Assembly (NCBI RefSeq): GCF_017377775.1
Contig: NZ_JAFVLN010000026.1
Coordinates: 1 to 64,000, forward strand
Length of the DNA stretch: 64,000 nucleotides
Direction: 5' to 3'
DNA from: Streptomyces sp. VRA16 Mangrove soil
GTDB lineage: Bacteria > Actinomycetota > Actinomycetes > Streptomycetales > Streptomycetaceae
In this document: piece by piece, positions 49,660-59,173 of the stretch
How the letters are laid out: the number at the start of each line of letters is the position of its first letter
Position numbering within the stretch: the first letter of the stretch is position 1
Notes under the pieces: generated by a model
Told to the model about the DNA's origin: nothing
Databases searched by the model: none
What the model saw: only the letters and a program-made list of their open reading frames with translations
Program-made: the position numbers and the translations under genes

Positions 49660-52418
49660 CACTTGCCCGCCTTTCGCGTGAAGAGGGCGTCGACGACGGC
49701 GCGGGCGGCGCCCCCGTCGTCGTACGTCCCGAACTCGGCGGCGAACGCGCGCCGCGCCTCCTGCCACTCGGCGTCGCTCTCCTTGACCCGGCCGAGCGTG
49801 CGGTGCAGTGCGTCCTGCGTCTCGACGACCGGTCCCCCGGCCCGCGCCCGCAGGTCGAAGTAGCTGCCGCGTTCGGCGGTGTACCGGTCGAGGTCGGGTG
49901 CGAAGTGCACGATCGGCCGGTCCAGGAGCGCGTAGTCGAACATGATCGACGAGTAGTCCGTGATCAACACGTCGGCGAGACAGAGCAGCTCGCTCACGTC
50001 GTGGTGGGCCGAGACGTCGTGGACGGTTCCGTACGGCGTGACCGGCAGGCTCGCCGCCTCCATGTAGTGGGCCCGCACGAGGAGGACGTGGGTGTCGCCG
50101 AAGCGCTCCGCGAACCGGCCCACGTCCAGCAGGAGTTGGGCCTTCTTGTTCGTCTTCGGGGTGCCGCGGAACGTGGGGGCGTACAGGACGACCGTCTTGT
50201 GGTCGGGGATACCGAGCTCGGCGGCGAGGGCCGGGCGCGGGAAGCGGCCCTCGCGCTCGTCGCGTTCGCGGGCGGCCACGAGCCGGTCGTTGCGCGGGTA
50301 GCCGATGCGCATCAGCCGGTCCTCGGGGATGCGGTAGGCGCGCGCGAGCGTGTCGACGTCGTGCTCGGAGCGGACGAGGAACTTGTCGAACCGGCCCACG
50401 GCGCGCATGAGTTGTTCGCGCTGCGGGGCGTTCTGCGTCTTGTGGCGGATCTCGTCGTAGCCCATCCGCTTGTACGCGGAGCCGTGCCAGGTCTGCAGGT
50501 ACGTGGTGTGCTCCGGCTTGTCGAGGGCGTGCGGGAAGCCCTGGTTGTCGACCCACCACTCGGCGCGCGCGAGCGCCCACAGATACCGCCAGGACCAGCG
50601 GCGCACCAGCGTGGCGTCCTGGGGGAAGCCGTCGCGGCTCGTCGCGTACGACCACACGACGCGGGCGCCGCGCCGCCGGGCCGTCAGCTCTTCGTGGACG
50701 GCCCGCGGGCTGTCGCCGTAGCACTTGCCCATGTGGCTCTCGAAGACGACCGTGCCGCGGCTGACGGGCAGCCGGCGCAGCACATGCCGGTAGACGCTCG
50801 TCTTGGTGCGCCGGGAGTGCAGGGCCGCGTACTTCTTGGCCGCCTTCTTCCAGCTCCGCTTGAGCACGCGGGCCGGGCGGAAGGTGGTGGCGTACCGGGC
50901 GAGGGCGTTGGCCTTGCGGGCGAGGCGCCGCTTGGGCAGCAGACAGACGGCGAGGTGGTGGCCCGCGGTGACGTACGGCTGCCAGGTGTCGGCGGTGAGC
51001 CGGGACAGCCGCGGCCGGGCGGGGAGCGCGGTCGCCCTGGTGTCGACAGCGTCCTTCTCCGCGAACAGGTCGAGCGGCGGCAGGTGTTCGCCGTCGACGG
51101 TGAGCAGCAGCCGCGGGTCCCAGTTGCGGTCGCCGATGCCGCGCGGGCGCAGGATCCTGGTGAGCGGCACACTGGCGCGCCACACGATGTGCTCGCCCTT
51201 GAGGCGGACGTCGTCGACGGGCACGCGCACGCCGTCGCCGCCGGCGCCGCGCGGCTTGAGCGCGAGGTCCGCGGTGAGGGTCGTGGCGCGCTCGCCGTCG
51301 AACAGGCCGAGCGGGGCGACGACCCGCCCCTTGATGACGAGCCGGCCGCCCTCGCGCAGGCACCGGGTGACCTTGGCGAGCGGCTTGAGCCCGCTCAACG
51401 GGCGGTGCTGGCAGCCGAGTTCGGTGATGTCGTAGGTCGCCGTGGTGTGTGCGGCGCTCCAGTACACGCGGCCGTCGCGGCCCACCGGCGGGACGACGAC
51501 GGTGCCGGGCCGCTCCAGCGCGTACGCGGCGGCGAGCACCCCCTCGGCGTCGCCGTCGGCGAGCAGGGCGACGGCGACCCGCTCCAGGGCGGGCAGCTCG
51601 CGCAGGGCGCTCTCGGAGATCAGTCCGTCGAGCAGCCCGGCGTACTCGACGGCGAGTTCGGTCCGCCGGGTGCGGTCGAGGCCGAGGAAGGCGCGGGCGC
51701 ACGGCAGCACATGGTCGGCGAGGAAGGCGCGGGCGCGGGCGCCGCGCAGCTCGGCGTCGGGCAGCACGGCGAGCGCGTGGCGCTGGGCGACGGCCGCGGC
51801 CCGCAGACCCTCGCGGGGGTCGGGGGCGGCGGGCCGGCGGGTGATCAGGTTGGGGACGAGGGCGATCCGGCGGGCGGCGAGGGCCAGGTCGACGCCCGCC
51901 GCGCCCGGGTTCCAGCGGGTGCGGCGCACCGCGCAGCCCGCGTCGAGCGCGTCCCGCGTCACCAGCTCGGGGGCCTCGGCCACCCCGGTGACCACCCGGG
52001 ACCTGCCGTACAGGTCGGCCTGCCACTCGGGTGCCCGCTCCTTGGCGCCGGGTCCGGTCGGCCGGGTCCAGCGGCCCGCGACCAGGTCGGCGTCGGTGCG
52101 CCGGGCGGCGGCGAACAGGTTGCGGCAGGCGTTGCGCTCCAGGCGCTCGCCCGGCGCGAGGGGCAGGACGAAGGTGCCGCGGGGCGCGCCGGTCCGCACC
52201 CGGTGCGGGTGGTCGGCGGCGAGTGCGGCGCCCGCGTCGCCGACGCCGTCGCCGACGAGCGCGGCCTCGGTGCCGGCGAGGGTCTGGTCGAGCACCGAGC
52301 GGACGGTCTCCCGCAGCCGCGCCGGGTCCGTGCCCGCGGGGCAGTCGACGACGACGCTGACGTCGAAGAGCTCGGCGTCCTGGGCCGCGGTGGAGGCCGC
52401 GGGGAGGAAGGCGCTCAT
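49659..52418 (-). CDS. TagF-like glycerophosphotransferase with degenerate GT2 domain
   Basis: A 919-residue protein. The first about 200 residues have a GT2-like outline (DVSVVVDCPAGTDPARLRETVRSVL) but lack the VDDGSTD and D-x-D motifs; they read ALVGDGVGDAG and VLPLAPGERL. The middle (about 230-480) is a beta-rich linker seen also in the neighbouring fusion. The C-terminal TagF domain (about 520-910) is complete: QTWHGSAYKRMG, IGYPRNDRL, LYAPTFRG, LVRAHYM and TDYSSIMFDYALLDRP. Polyol-phosphate transfer is therefore likely, glycosyl transfer by its N-terminus unlikely. It overlaps the upstream gene by 4 bp and the downstream GT4 by 1 bp. Confidence 0.87.
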   Translation of the reverse strand: MSAFLPAASTAAQDAELFDVSVVVDCPAGTDPARLRETVRSVLDQTLAGTEAALVGDGVGDAGAALAADHPHRVRTGAPRGTFVLPLAPGERLERNACRNLFAAARRTDADLVAGRWTRPTGPGAKERAPEWQADLYGRSRVVTGVAEAPELVTRDALDAGCAVRRTRWNPGAAGVDLALAARRIALVPNLITRRPAAPDPREGLRAAAVAQRHALAVLPDAELRGARARAFLADHVLPCARAFLGLDRTRRTELAVEYAGLLDGLISESALRELPALERVAVALLADGDAEGVLAAAYALERPGTVVVPPVGRDGRVYWSAAHTTATYDITELGCQHRPLSGLKPLAKVTRCLREGGRLVIKGRVVAPLGLFDGERATTLTADLALKPRGAGGDGVRVPVDDVRLKGEHIVWRASVPLTRILRPRGIGDRNWDPRLLLTVDGEHLPPLDLFAEKDAVDTRATALPARPRLSRLTADTWQPYVTAGHHLAVCLLPKRRLARKANALARYATTFRPARVLKRSWKKAAKKYAALHSRRTKTSVYRHVLRRLPVSRGTVVFESHMGKCYGDSPRAVHEELTARRRGARVVWSYATSRDGFPQDATLVRRWSWRYLWALARAEWWVDNQGFPHALDKPEHTTYLQTWHGSAYKRMGYDEIRHKTQNAPQREQLMRAVGRFDKFLVRSEHDVDTLARAYRIPEDRLMRIGYPRNDRLVAARERDEREGRFPRPALAAELGIPDHKTVVLYAPTFRGTPKTNKKAQLLLDVGRFAERFGDTHVLLVRAHYMEAASLPVTPYGTVHDVSAHHDVSELLCLADVLITDYSSIMFDYALLDRPIVHFAPDLDRYTAERGSYFDLRARAGGPVVETQDALHRTLGRVKESDAEWQEARRAFAAEFGTYDDGGAARAVVDALFTRKAGK

Positions 52419-55400
52419 CGGCCGGCCCCGTTCGCCTCGTGGGCGAGCATCGCGTCGGCGACCTGCGCGGCGGCGGTGCCGTCGTCCAGGTCGCAGAACG
52501 CCTCGCGGAACCGCTGGTAGGCCTCGCGGTGCCCGGCGACGGCGGCGTCCGCGTCGAGCAGCGCCGCGATCACCTCGTCGCTGGTGCGCAGCAGCGGGCC
52601 CGGGGACTGCGCGGCGAAGTCGAAGTAGAAGCCGCGCAGGCTGTCCCGGTAGTGGTCGAGGTCGTAGGTGTGGAAGAGCATCGGGCGGCCCGTCTGGGCG
52701 AAGTCGAACATCATCGAGGAGTAGTCCGTCACCAGCACGTCGGCGATCAGGAGGAGTTCGGCGGCGTCGGGGTGCCGGGAGACGTCCCGTACGAAGTCGG
52801 AGACGGGCACGGTGCCGCCGACGAGGTAGTGGCGGCGCACGAGGAGCACGTGGTCGTCGCCGAGGGCGGCCTCGGCCGCGGTCAGGTCGAGCTGGAGGTC
52901 GAGTCCGTACCGGCCCGCGCTGCGCGGCTGGTTCTCGCGCCAGGTCGGGGCGTACAGGATGACCCGCCGGTCGTCGGGGATGCCGAGCCGGTCGCGCACA
53001 GAGGCGGCGAGTTTGTCGCGGTCGGGCGCGTGCAGCACGTCGTTGCGGGGATAGCCGGAGGCGAGGACGTCGCCGGTGTAGCCGAAGGCGCCGCGCAGCA
53101 CCGGGGTGGCGAAGCTGTTCGGGGAGACGAGCAGCGACCACTGGTCGGCGCGGGCCGGCAGCGTCGCGATGTACTTCGGGTCGGCGGACGCGGAGCCGAG
53201 CAGGTCGCGGCCGATGCGCTTGAGCGGGGTGCCGTGCCAGGTCTGCACGACGTACTGGCCCTCGGCGCGCTCGAACCAGTCGGGCAGATGGGTGTTGGTG
53301 ACGATGTAGCGGCAGCGGGCGAGGGCCTCGTACCACTCGGTGCTCCACAGGGCGACCGGCGTGACGCCCGGCGGCACGTCGACCTGCTGGTCGCGGACGA
53401 CCCAGAGGTGTTCGAGGCGGGTGTCACGGGCGGCCAGTTCCTCGTGCACGGCGCGCGGCGAGTCCGAGTACTGGCGGCCGTCGAAGCTGGCGTGCAGGAC
53501 GGCGTCGCGGCGCGGCAGGGTGCGCTGGGCGGCGTACCGCTCGCGCAGCGCGGCCTGGGCGCCGCGGCCCCGGTCGGGCTCGGGCAGGGCGGAGCCGGAG
53601 GCGAGCACGAGGTGGTAGTGGTCGCGGCGGCGCACGGTGAACTCGCGGCCGCGCAGGGTCCGTACGAGGGGCAGTTCGGCGTGCCGGGCGGGCGCGACGA
53701 GCACCGGCACCCGCCGGTCCGGGTCACTGTCGCCGGGTTCCCGCAGGAACAGCCGCCAGGCGCCCTCGGCCAGCGGCAGGACGCCCGCGGGACCGTCGAC
53801 CGCGTGCGGCCGCACGACGGCCTCGAAGCGGCCGTCGGCGAGCAGCACCGGCAGCACGGCCTCCTCGTCGTGGCCGCCGTGCACCAGGACCAGCTCCCGG
53901 CGCCCTGCGGCCGGGTAGCTGCCCGCGAGCAGCAGATGTCCGGGCTCGCGGCAGTCGGCGCACACCCGGCAGGCGCTGCCCTCGCCGCACTCCTCCCAGC
54001 GGACGGTGTCGACGACGGGCCGTACGGTCTGATCGCGCAGTTCGGTGTTGCCGTGCGGGTTGGCGAGGACCATTAGTTCCCGGCCGCCGCCGAGCCCGTA
54101 GCGGCCGGGCGCGATGTCGGAGCGCACCGGCAGCACGACCGGGGTGCCGTCGGCGCGCAGCAGACTGACGCCCCAGGGGTCGGCCGCCTCCGTCGACCCG
54201 CCGAACAGGGACAGCGGGACGGTGGCGGTGAAGGTCCGTCCGTCGACGGCGGCGGGCAGGGTGTGGGACTCCTTGGTGCGCCAGTTCTCGACGGTCACCG
54301 AGACGACGTCGGTCGGGGCGCCCGGCGCCAACTCGCCTTTCAAGGTGACCAGTTCACCGTCGCACTCGTGGCCGGTGAGCCGCGCCCGGGTGCGCTCGGT
54401 CCGCAGCCGCAGCCGTCCGCCGCTGAGCGTGGGCACGATCCGCAGGAAGTCGTCGAGGTCGCGGACCGGCACCGGGCACGGGCCGCTCATCCGCACCGGC
54501 CCGGTGCGCGGCAGCAGCCCGCCCGCGTACGCGCCGAACTCCAGGTTCCAGGTGGTGCTGGCGCGCCCCGTGACCAGCCTGGCCGGGTCGACGACGGTCT
54601 CGAACCCGGCCCTGTCGTAGTTGTGCAGGCCCTGCTTGGAGGCGAGCGTGGCCTCGCGGGCGCGCACGGTGCGCAGCCGCAGCGGCACGGCCCGCCGCCT
54701 GCCCGCGCGCAGCCAGGCGACGCGGGCGCGGGCGGCGAGCCGTCCTGCGGGCAGGTTGCGGATGTACGCGTAGCCCTTGAGCCGCAGTTTGCCGTCGTCG
54801 TCCCAGGCGGCGTGGGTGACCTTGGCGTCGAGCGGCAGGTCCGCCTTGCCGAGCCCCGTCACGCTGCGCGGCAGCCGCCGTTCCAGGACGGGGAAGTCGG
54901 CGCGCCGGCCGCGCAGCCCGCGCCGGGCACGGAAGGCGCCCGGGTGCGCCTTCTCGTGGGCCATGAAGGCGAGCAGTTCGGACATCCGGCGCTCGCGGAT
55001 CAGCCGCCAGCGCACGCGCAGGGCGAGCGGCAGCTCGTCGAGGATGCCCGGATCGACGCTGTCCGCATAGGAGTTGGCGTGGTCGAGGAACGCCTCGTGG
55101 TAGGCGGCGTCGCCGTCGGGCAGGGCCTCCATGAACATCCACAGATCGCCGGAGATCACCGACTCGTCGTAGCGCCGTTTGCCCTCGCGCCATTCGGGCC
55201 GGGTGGCGAGCAGCCGGCTGACGGAGGCGCAGGACTCGGTGCGGTCGTGGATCGCGCGCGGGACGGCGCGCTTGTTGGAGATGGATCCCTCGCGGTCGCG
55301 CCAGAGATAGACGGTGTCGGCCAGGACATCGACACGCCGGGCCCGGAAGTGCGCGGGCAGCACGACGGGGATGTCCTCGAAGAGCACCCCTTCGGGGAAG

Positions 55401-55924
55401 GCGAGCTCGTACTGCTCCCAGAAGTCGCGCCGGAACACCTTGTTGCAGGCGATGCGGTCGGCGAGCAGGTCCCAGTCCCGGGTGACGTGGGTGCCGGTGC
55501 GGGTCGTGGCCATCACCTTGCGGAACATGGGCGACTGGGCCGTCGTGCCGTCGGCGCGCAGCCGGAACACATTGCCGGTGACGAAGTCGGAGCCGGACTC
55601 CTCCAGGGTGTCCAGCATCAGCGCGTACGCGGTCTCGGGGATCACGTCGTCGCTGTCGACGAAGGCGAGGTGGCCGCCGGTCGCGTGCCGTACGCCGGCG
55701 TTGCGGGCGGCGCCGAGTCCCGCGTTGGCCTGCTCGACGAGCCGGAACCGGGCGTCGTCGGCGGCGAACCGGCGCGCGATGTCCCCGCTGCCGTCGGTGG
55801 AGCCGTCGTCGACCATCACGATCTCCAGGTCACGCATGGTCTGCGCCGCGAGCGACTCCAGGCAGGCGCCCAGGTAGTCCTCGACGTTGTAGATGGGGAC
55901 GACGACGGTGAGTCGGGGTGTCAT
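52415..55924 (-). CDS. GT2 / TagF-like glycerophosphotransferase fusion, large
   Basis: A 1169-residue protein, first gene of a translationally coupled three-gene unit. The GT2 domain (about 1-230) is complete: LTVVVPIYNVEDYL, MVDDGSTDGSGD and FVDSDDVIP. A long beta-rich central part (about 380-780) contains three or four cysteines (CRVCADCREPGH near 660). The C-terminal TagF domain (about 800-1160) has QTWHGTPLKRIG, SGYPRNDVL, LYAPTWREN, LVRRHYLVGG and TDYSSMMFDFAQTGRP. It probably makes a repeating glycosyl-polyol-phosphate chain for the cell wall. ATG 55924 follows GGAA; the frame upstream is leader. Confidence 0.88.
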   Translation of the reverse strand: MTPRLTVVVPIYNVEDYLGACLESLAAQTMRDLEIVMVDDGSTDGSGDIARRFAADDARFRLVEQANAGLGAARNAGVRHATGGHLAFVDSDDVIPETAYALMLDTLEESGSDFVTGNVFRLRADGTTAQSPMFRKVMATTRTGTHVTRDWDLLADRIACNKVFRRDFWEQYELAFPEGVLFEDIPVVLPAHFRARRVDVLADTVYLWRDREGSISNKRAVPRAIHDRTESCASVSRLLATRPEWREGKRRYDESVISGDLWMFMEALPDGDAAYHEAFLDHANSYADSVDPGILDELPLALRVRWRLIRERRMSELLAFMAHEKAHPGAFRARRGLRGRRADFPVLERRLPRSVTGLGKADLPLDAKVTHAAWDDDGKLRLKGYAYIRNLPAGRLAARARVAWLRAGRRRAVPLRLRTVRAREATLASKQGLHNYDRAGFETVVDPARLVTGRASTTWNLEFGAYAGGLLPRTGPVRMSGPCPVPVRDLDDFLRIVPTLSGGRLRLRTERTRARLTGHECDGELVTLKGELAPGAPTDVVSVTVENWRTKESHTLPAAVDGRTFTATVPLSLFGGSTEAADPWGVSLLRADGTPVVLPVRSDIAPGRYGLGGGRELMVLANPHGNTELRDQTVRPVVDTVRWEECGEGSACRVCADCREPGHLLLAGSYPAAGRRELVLVHGGHDEEAVLPVLLADGRFEAVVRPHAVDGPAGVLPLAEGAWRLFLREPGDSDPDRRVPVLVAPARHAELPLVRTLRGREFTVRRRDHYHLVLASGSALPEPDRGRGAQAALRERYAAQRTLPRRDAVLHASFDGRQYSDSPRAVHEELAARDTRLEHLWVVRDQQVDVPPGVTPVALWSTEWYEALARCRYIVTNTHLPDWFERAEGQYVVQTWHGTPLKRIGRDLLGSASADPKYIATLPARADQWSLLVSPNSFATPVLRGAFGYTGDVLASGYPRNDVLHAPDRDKLAASVRDRLGIPDDRRVILYAPTWRENQPRSAGRYGLDLQLDLTAAEAALGDDHVLLVRRHYLVGGTVPVSDFVRDVSRHPDAAELLLIADVLVTDYSSMMFDFAQTGRPMLFHTYDLDHYRDSLRGFYFDFAAQSPGPLLRTSDEVIAALLDADAAVAGHREAYQRFREAFCDLDDGTAAAQVADAMLAHEANGAGR

Positions 55925-56045
55925 GCGCGGCGCACATTCCTTCCGGACAACGGCGGTGACTGAGTGAGCTGGCGGTGGCTCACTCGTGAACAACAGGTGC
56001 CGCCGCGCCCGGTCACCCGTTCTGGGCCATTCGAGTGATCACGCC

Positions 56046-56077
56046 CCGGCCCCCGTGCCACGGGACACGGGGGCCGG
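56046..56077 (-). terminator. Terminator of the acyltransferase/GT-C unit
   Basis: CCGGCCCCCGTG (56046-56057) pairs with CACGGGGGCCGG (56066-56077) across an 8-base loop, 18 bp past the acyltransferase stop. It separates that unit from the TagF-type unit downstream. Confidence 0.85.
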
Positions 56078-56094
56078 TGGTCCACTGCCGCGCC

Positions 56095-57225
56095 CTACGG
56101 GGAGCGGCGTCCGGTGAGTGCGCGCCGCGCGGGCTCCTCGACGTACCGGTACGCGGCCCAGGACAGGGCGACGACCACGGTCGCGACGCCGATCAGCACG
56201 AAGACGTTCTGGTTGCCGGGGGCGGCCTGTCCCCAGTGGTCCAGGATCAGCCGGTTCACGGTCTGGTGCAGCAGATAGAAGGCGTACGACCAGGCGCCGA
56301 GCCGCATCATCAGCGGCGTGCAGAGCCAGCCGCGCTCGCCGGCCCGCTCGCGCTGCACGTGGGCGACGATCAGCAGGGCGGAGAAGAGCGCCACCAACGG
56401 CCGCACGGTGGCGGCGAGTTGCACGGCCACGGCGTGGTCGAACCGCTGGTCCCGATGCACGTGGACGACGGTGTACGAGGCGAAGAGCACGGCGAGGACC
56501 GCCGGGCGGGGCCGCAGCGACAGGCCGCGCCCGACGGCCAGGGCGAGGGCGGTGCCGAGCGCGAACTCGGGGAGCCGGGCCAGTGGATTGCGCATCAGCC
56601 ACTCCGCGTGGAACGGCGAAAGGTGCGTGAGCGCCCAGGAGTTGACGGCCGCCATGGCGACGAGCCCGGCGGCCGCGAGCGCGAGCAGGGTGCGGGTGCG
56701 CAGCCGGTAGGCGCCGCGGATCACGAGCGGGAAGAGCAGATAGAAGAACGCCTCGACGCTCAGCGTCCAGGAGACCCCGTTGCCCGGGAACATCGGGACG
56801 ACGCCGGGGAACCAGGTCTGCACGAGGAAGACGGAGGCGAGGAAGCTGGGCAGGTCCCAGGGGACGCCGCCCCACACGTGGAAGACCCAGATGCAGGGCA
56901 CGGTGGCGGCGAGGTGCAGCGGGACGATACGGGCGACGCGCCGCCAGTAGAAGACGCGGGCGGGGGTTCCGGCGCGGTGGCCCCAGGCGAGCAGGAAGCC
57001 GGACAGGACGAAGAAGAACCCGACGCCGTTGACGCCCATCGTCGAGTACGGGAACAGGGCGGGGGTGTGGGCGACGCCGCCCGTGGCACCGGCGCCGGTG
57101 AAGTGATGCGTGAACACGGCGAACGCGGCGAGGAAGCGCAGCCCGGTGAGGGAGTCCAGGCGGTCGGCCCGGCGGACGCGGGTGCGGGGGCGCGGAGTCT
57201 GCGGCGGGACGAGGAGCGAGGTCAT
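56095..57225 (-). CDS. Acyltransferase-3 family membrane protein
   Basis: A 376-residue OafA/ExoZ-type acyltransferase with about ten membrane helices. SLTGLRFLAAFAVFTHHF near 25-42 carries the family R-x10-H catalytic pattern, and FVLSGFLLAWG near 74-84 and SWTLSVEAFFYLLFPLV near 150-166 are further hallmarks. It should O-acylate (probably O-acetylate) a surface polysaccharide or lipid-linked precursor. Its ATG overlaps the stop of the GT-C gene upstream by 4 bp (ATGA), so the two are co-translated and probably act on the same polymer. Confidence 0.9.
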   Translation of the reverse strand: MTSLLVPPQTPRPRTRVRRADRLDSLTGLRFLAAFAVFTHHFTGAGATGGVAHTPALFPYSTMGVNGVGFFFVLSGFLLAWGHRAGTPARVFYWRRVARIVPLHLAATVPCIWVFHVWGGVPWDLPSFLASVFLVQTWFPGVVPMFPGNGVSWTLSVEAFFYLLFPLVIRGAYRLRTRTLLALAAAGLVAMAAVNSWALTHLSPFHAEWLMRNPLARLPEFALGTALALAVGRGLSLRPRPAVLAVLFASYTVVHVHRDQRFDHAVAVQLAATVRPLVALFSALLIVAHVQRERAGERGWLCTPLMMRLGAWSYAFYLLHQTVNRLILDHWGQAAPGNQNVFVLIGVATVVVALSWAAYRYVEEPARRALTGRRSP

Positions 57226-59108
57226 CGGGCCGCCTTCCAGGAGGCGGGCGCGAAGGGGGCGTCGGGGCTCGGGGCGGGAGCCAGCGGGGCCAGAGGAAGG
57301 GGACGGGCCGGGGCCACCCCGTGCGGGGGCGTCGGCCTGGGGCCGGTCTCGCCCGGGGCGTCCGGGGCGGGGGCCGGACGCAGCGCCTGCCCGGCGGCCC
57401 CGGACGGCGGCACCAGACGGGCCCCGCAGTCGCCCAGCCGGCCCCGCTCCTGGTGCTTCTCGTGCCGCATGCGGTCGATCACGGGCCGGGCCCAGGAGCG
57501 GACCGCGGCGATGCGGCGGGCGCCGCCGGGGACGGCGGAGGCCAGGACGTAGTCGCCGCCGTTCTCCTCGCGGTACAGCGGGACGTAGCCGGCCGCGGTG
57601 AGGCGGGCGCGGGTCAGCCCCGACCTGCCGGGCCAGGCGGCGTGGACGTGCAGCAGTGCGGGGCGCACCTCGCGCAGGACGTAGTGGACGAGGGCCGCCC
57701 TGTCCCGGGCGGCGTAGGCGTCGGCGATCCTGCGGTCGGTGAGCCCGGCGAGGTCGACGACCTTGAGCCGGGTGGTGAGCAGGGTGCCGCCGAGGTCGGG
57801 CAGGGCGACGGTGGCTCCGGGGCGCAGGCCGAGCCGGTCGGCGTACGCGTCGAAGGTGCGGCCGTAGCGGTCGGCGACCCAGCACATGGACAGGGTCGGC
57901 TCGTGGGTGAACTCCCGGTTGTGGGCGGCCTGTCCGGTGAGCGACAGGGTCAGCGCACCGGCCACCCCGCAGCCGACGAGCACGCGTCCGCGCGCCCGCG
58001 TGCCGGTCCACACGGCGGTGCCGGCGAGCGCGGCGACGGCCGAACCGAGCACCCACACCGGCGTCGCGAACCGGTACAGCGGCATCCAGTCGGGCGCCAG
58101 CGCGCCGAAGGCGATCAGGGCGAGGGCGAGCGGGACGCAGAGCGTGCCGAGCACGCGCCGGGCCGGACCCGGCCGGGCCGCGACCAGGCCCGCGCAGCCC
58201 ACGCCGACGAGGACGAGCGCCCAGCCGGCGTACCCGAGCAGGTCGCCGACCTTCGCCAGTTCCTCCGGTTCCGGGGCCTGCTGGGACTTGGCCACGGCCG
58301 TGTTGGGGACCCACAGGCCGAACACGGAGTGCCGCCACAGGAGGAAGAGGCCGTAACAGGCGCCGAAGGCCGAGCAGTTGAGGAGCCCGTCGCGGACGGC
58401 GCCGCGCTGCCTGCGCAGCAGCACGGTGAGCGGGTACGCGGCGGCGAGGACGGCGCCGTCGGGGCGGGTCAGCGCGGCGGCCAGGGCGAGAGCGGCGGCC
58501 CCGAGCGCGGCACGCGGCCCTGGCCGGCCGCGGGCGAGCAGCAGGGCGAGCGCGGCGGCGCACAGCCCGTACAGGGCGTTCTCCAGGCCGGAGAACGCCC
58601 ACACGACGTAGGAGAGGTTCGCCGCGAGGAGCGCGCCGGTGGCGAGGACGACGATCCAGGCCCGGCGCCCCACGGCGACCCGGGCCGCGCCGCCGACGCA
58701 CGCCAGCGTCCCGGCGACGCAGCCGAGGGCGAGCGCCTTCGGGAAGAGCACGAGGTCGCTCACCCCGGACCAGGCGCCGCGGTCGAAGAGGCCGAGGGCC
58801 CGCCCGACCAGGAGGAGCAGCAGCCAGGCCGGGTTGGAGTACCCCTCGACGGGACCGGCCCCGGCCTGCTGCACGGGACCGAGCCCCTCCCCCAGGCTGC
58901 GGACGTAGGCGAAGGTGACGGCGGCGTCGTCGACGATCCACTGCCCGAGGGCGGTGGCCCGCAGGCCGACGAGGGCGGTGCCGGCGAGGACGGCGGCGGG
59001 CAGGACCCACCGCGGGGCGGCGGCGGAGGAGGAGGTGGGGGCGGGGGCCCGGCGGGTCGCGGGGACGCTCGGGCCGGGCGGGACGTGGGGACGGCTCAAG
59101 ATCTTCAT
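57222..59108 (-). CDS. GT-C fold membrane glycosyltransferase (AftB-like)
   Basis: A 628-residue membrane protein with about ten helices in its first 390 residues. WIVDDAAVTFAYVRSLGEG near 57-75 gives the Asp-Asp pair in the first outer loop, and GPVEGYSNPAW near 86-96 follows. This is the pattern of lipid-phosphosugar-dependent GT-C enzymes such as the AftB arabinofuranosyltransferase family. The soluble C-terminal part (about 400-560) lies outside, and the last 80 residues are Pro/Ala-rich disorder. It probably adds sugars to a wall polymer outside the membrane. The exact sugar is unknown. It is coupled to the acyltransferase gene. Confidence 0.78.
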   Translation of the reverse strand: MKILSRPHVPPGPSVPATRRAPAPTSSSAAAPRWVLPAAVLAGTALVGLRATALGQWIVDDAAVTFAYVRSLGEGLGPVQQAGAGPVEGYSNPAWLLLLLVGRALGLFDRGAWSGVSDLVLFPKALALGCVAGTLACVGGAARVAVGRRAWIVVLATGALLAANLSYVVWAFSGLENALYGLCAAALALLLARGRPGPRAALGAAALALAAALTRPDGAVLAAAYPLTVLLRRQRGAVRDGLLNCSAFGACYGLFLLWRHSVFGLWVPNTAVAKSQQAPEPEELAKVGDLLGYAGWALVLVGVGCAGLVAARPGPARRVLGTLCVPLALALIAFGALAPDWMPLYRFATPVWVLGSAVAALAGTAVWTGTRARGRVLVGCGVAGALTLSLTGQAAHNREFTHEPTLSMCWVADRYGRTFDAYADRLGLRPGATVALPDLGGTLLTTRLKVVDLAGLTDRRIADAYAARDRAALVHYVLREVRPALLHVHAAWPGRSGLTRARLTAAGYVPLYREENGGDYVLASAVPGGARRIAAVRSWARPVIDRMRHEKHQERGRLGDCGARLVPPSGAAGQALRPAPAPDAPGETGPRPTPPHGVAPARPLPLAPLAPAPSPDAPFAPASWKAAR

Positions 59109-59173
59109 CCCAGGCCCAACACCGCCGCCCGCGCTCGGTCACTTGTACTGGCCCACCCGGGTGACCCGGCGCC

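Noticed and set aside
48496..52418. Single 1176-residue frame joining GT4 and TagF-like genes
   Set aside because: The frame merely runs on out of phase with the TagF gene; the GT4 protein starts at ATG 49659, coupled to the stop of the upstream gene.
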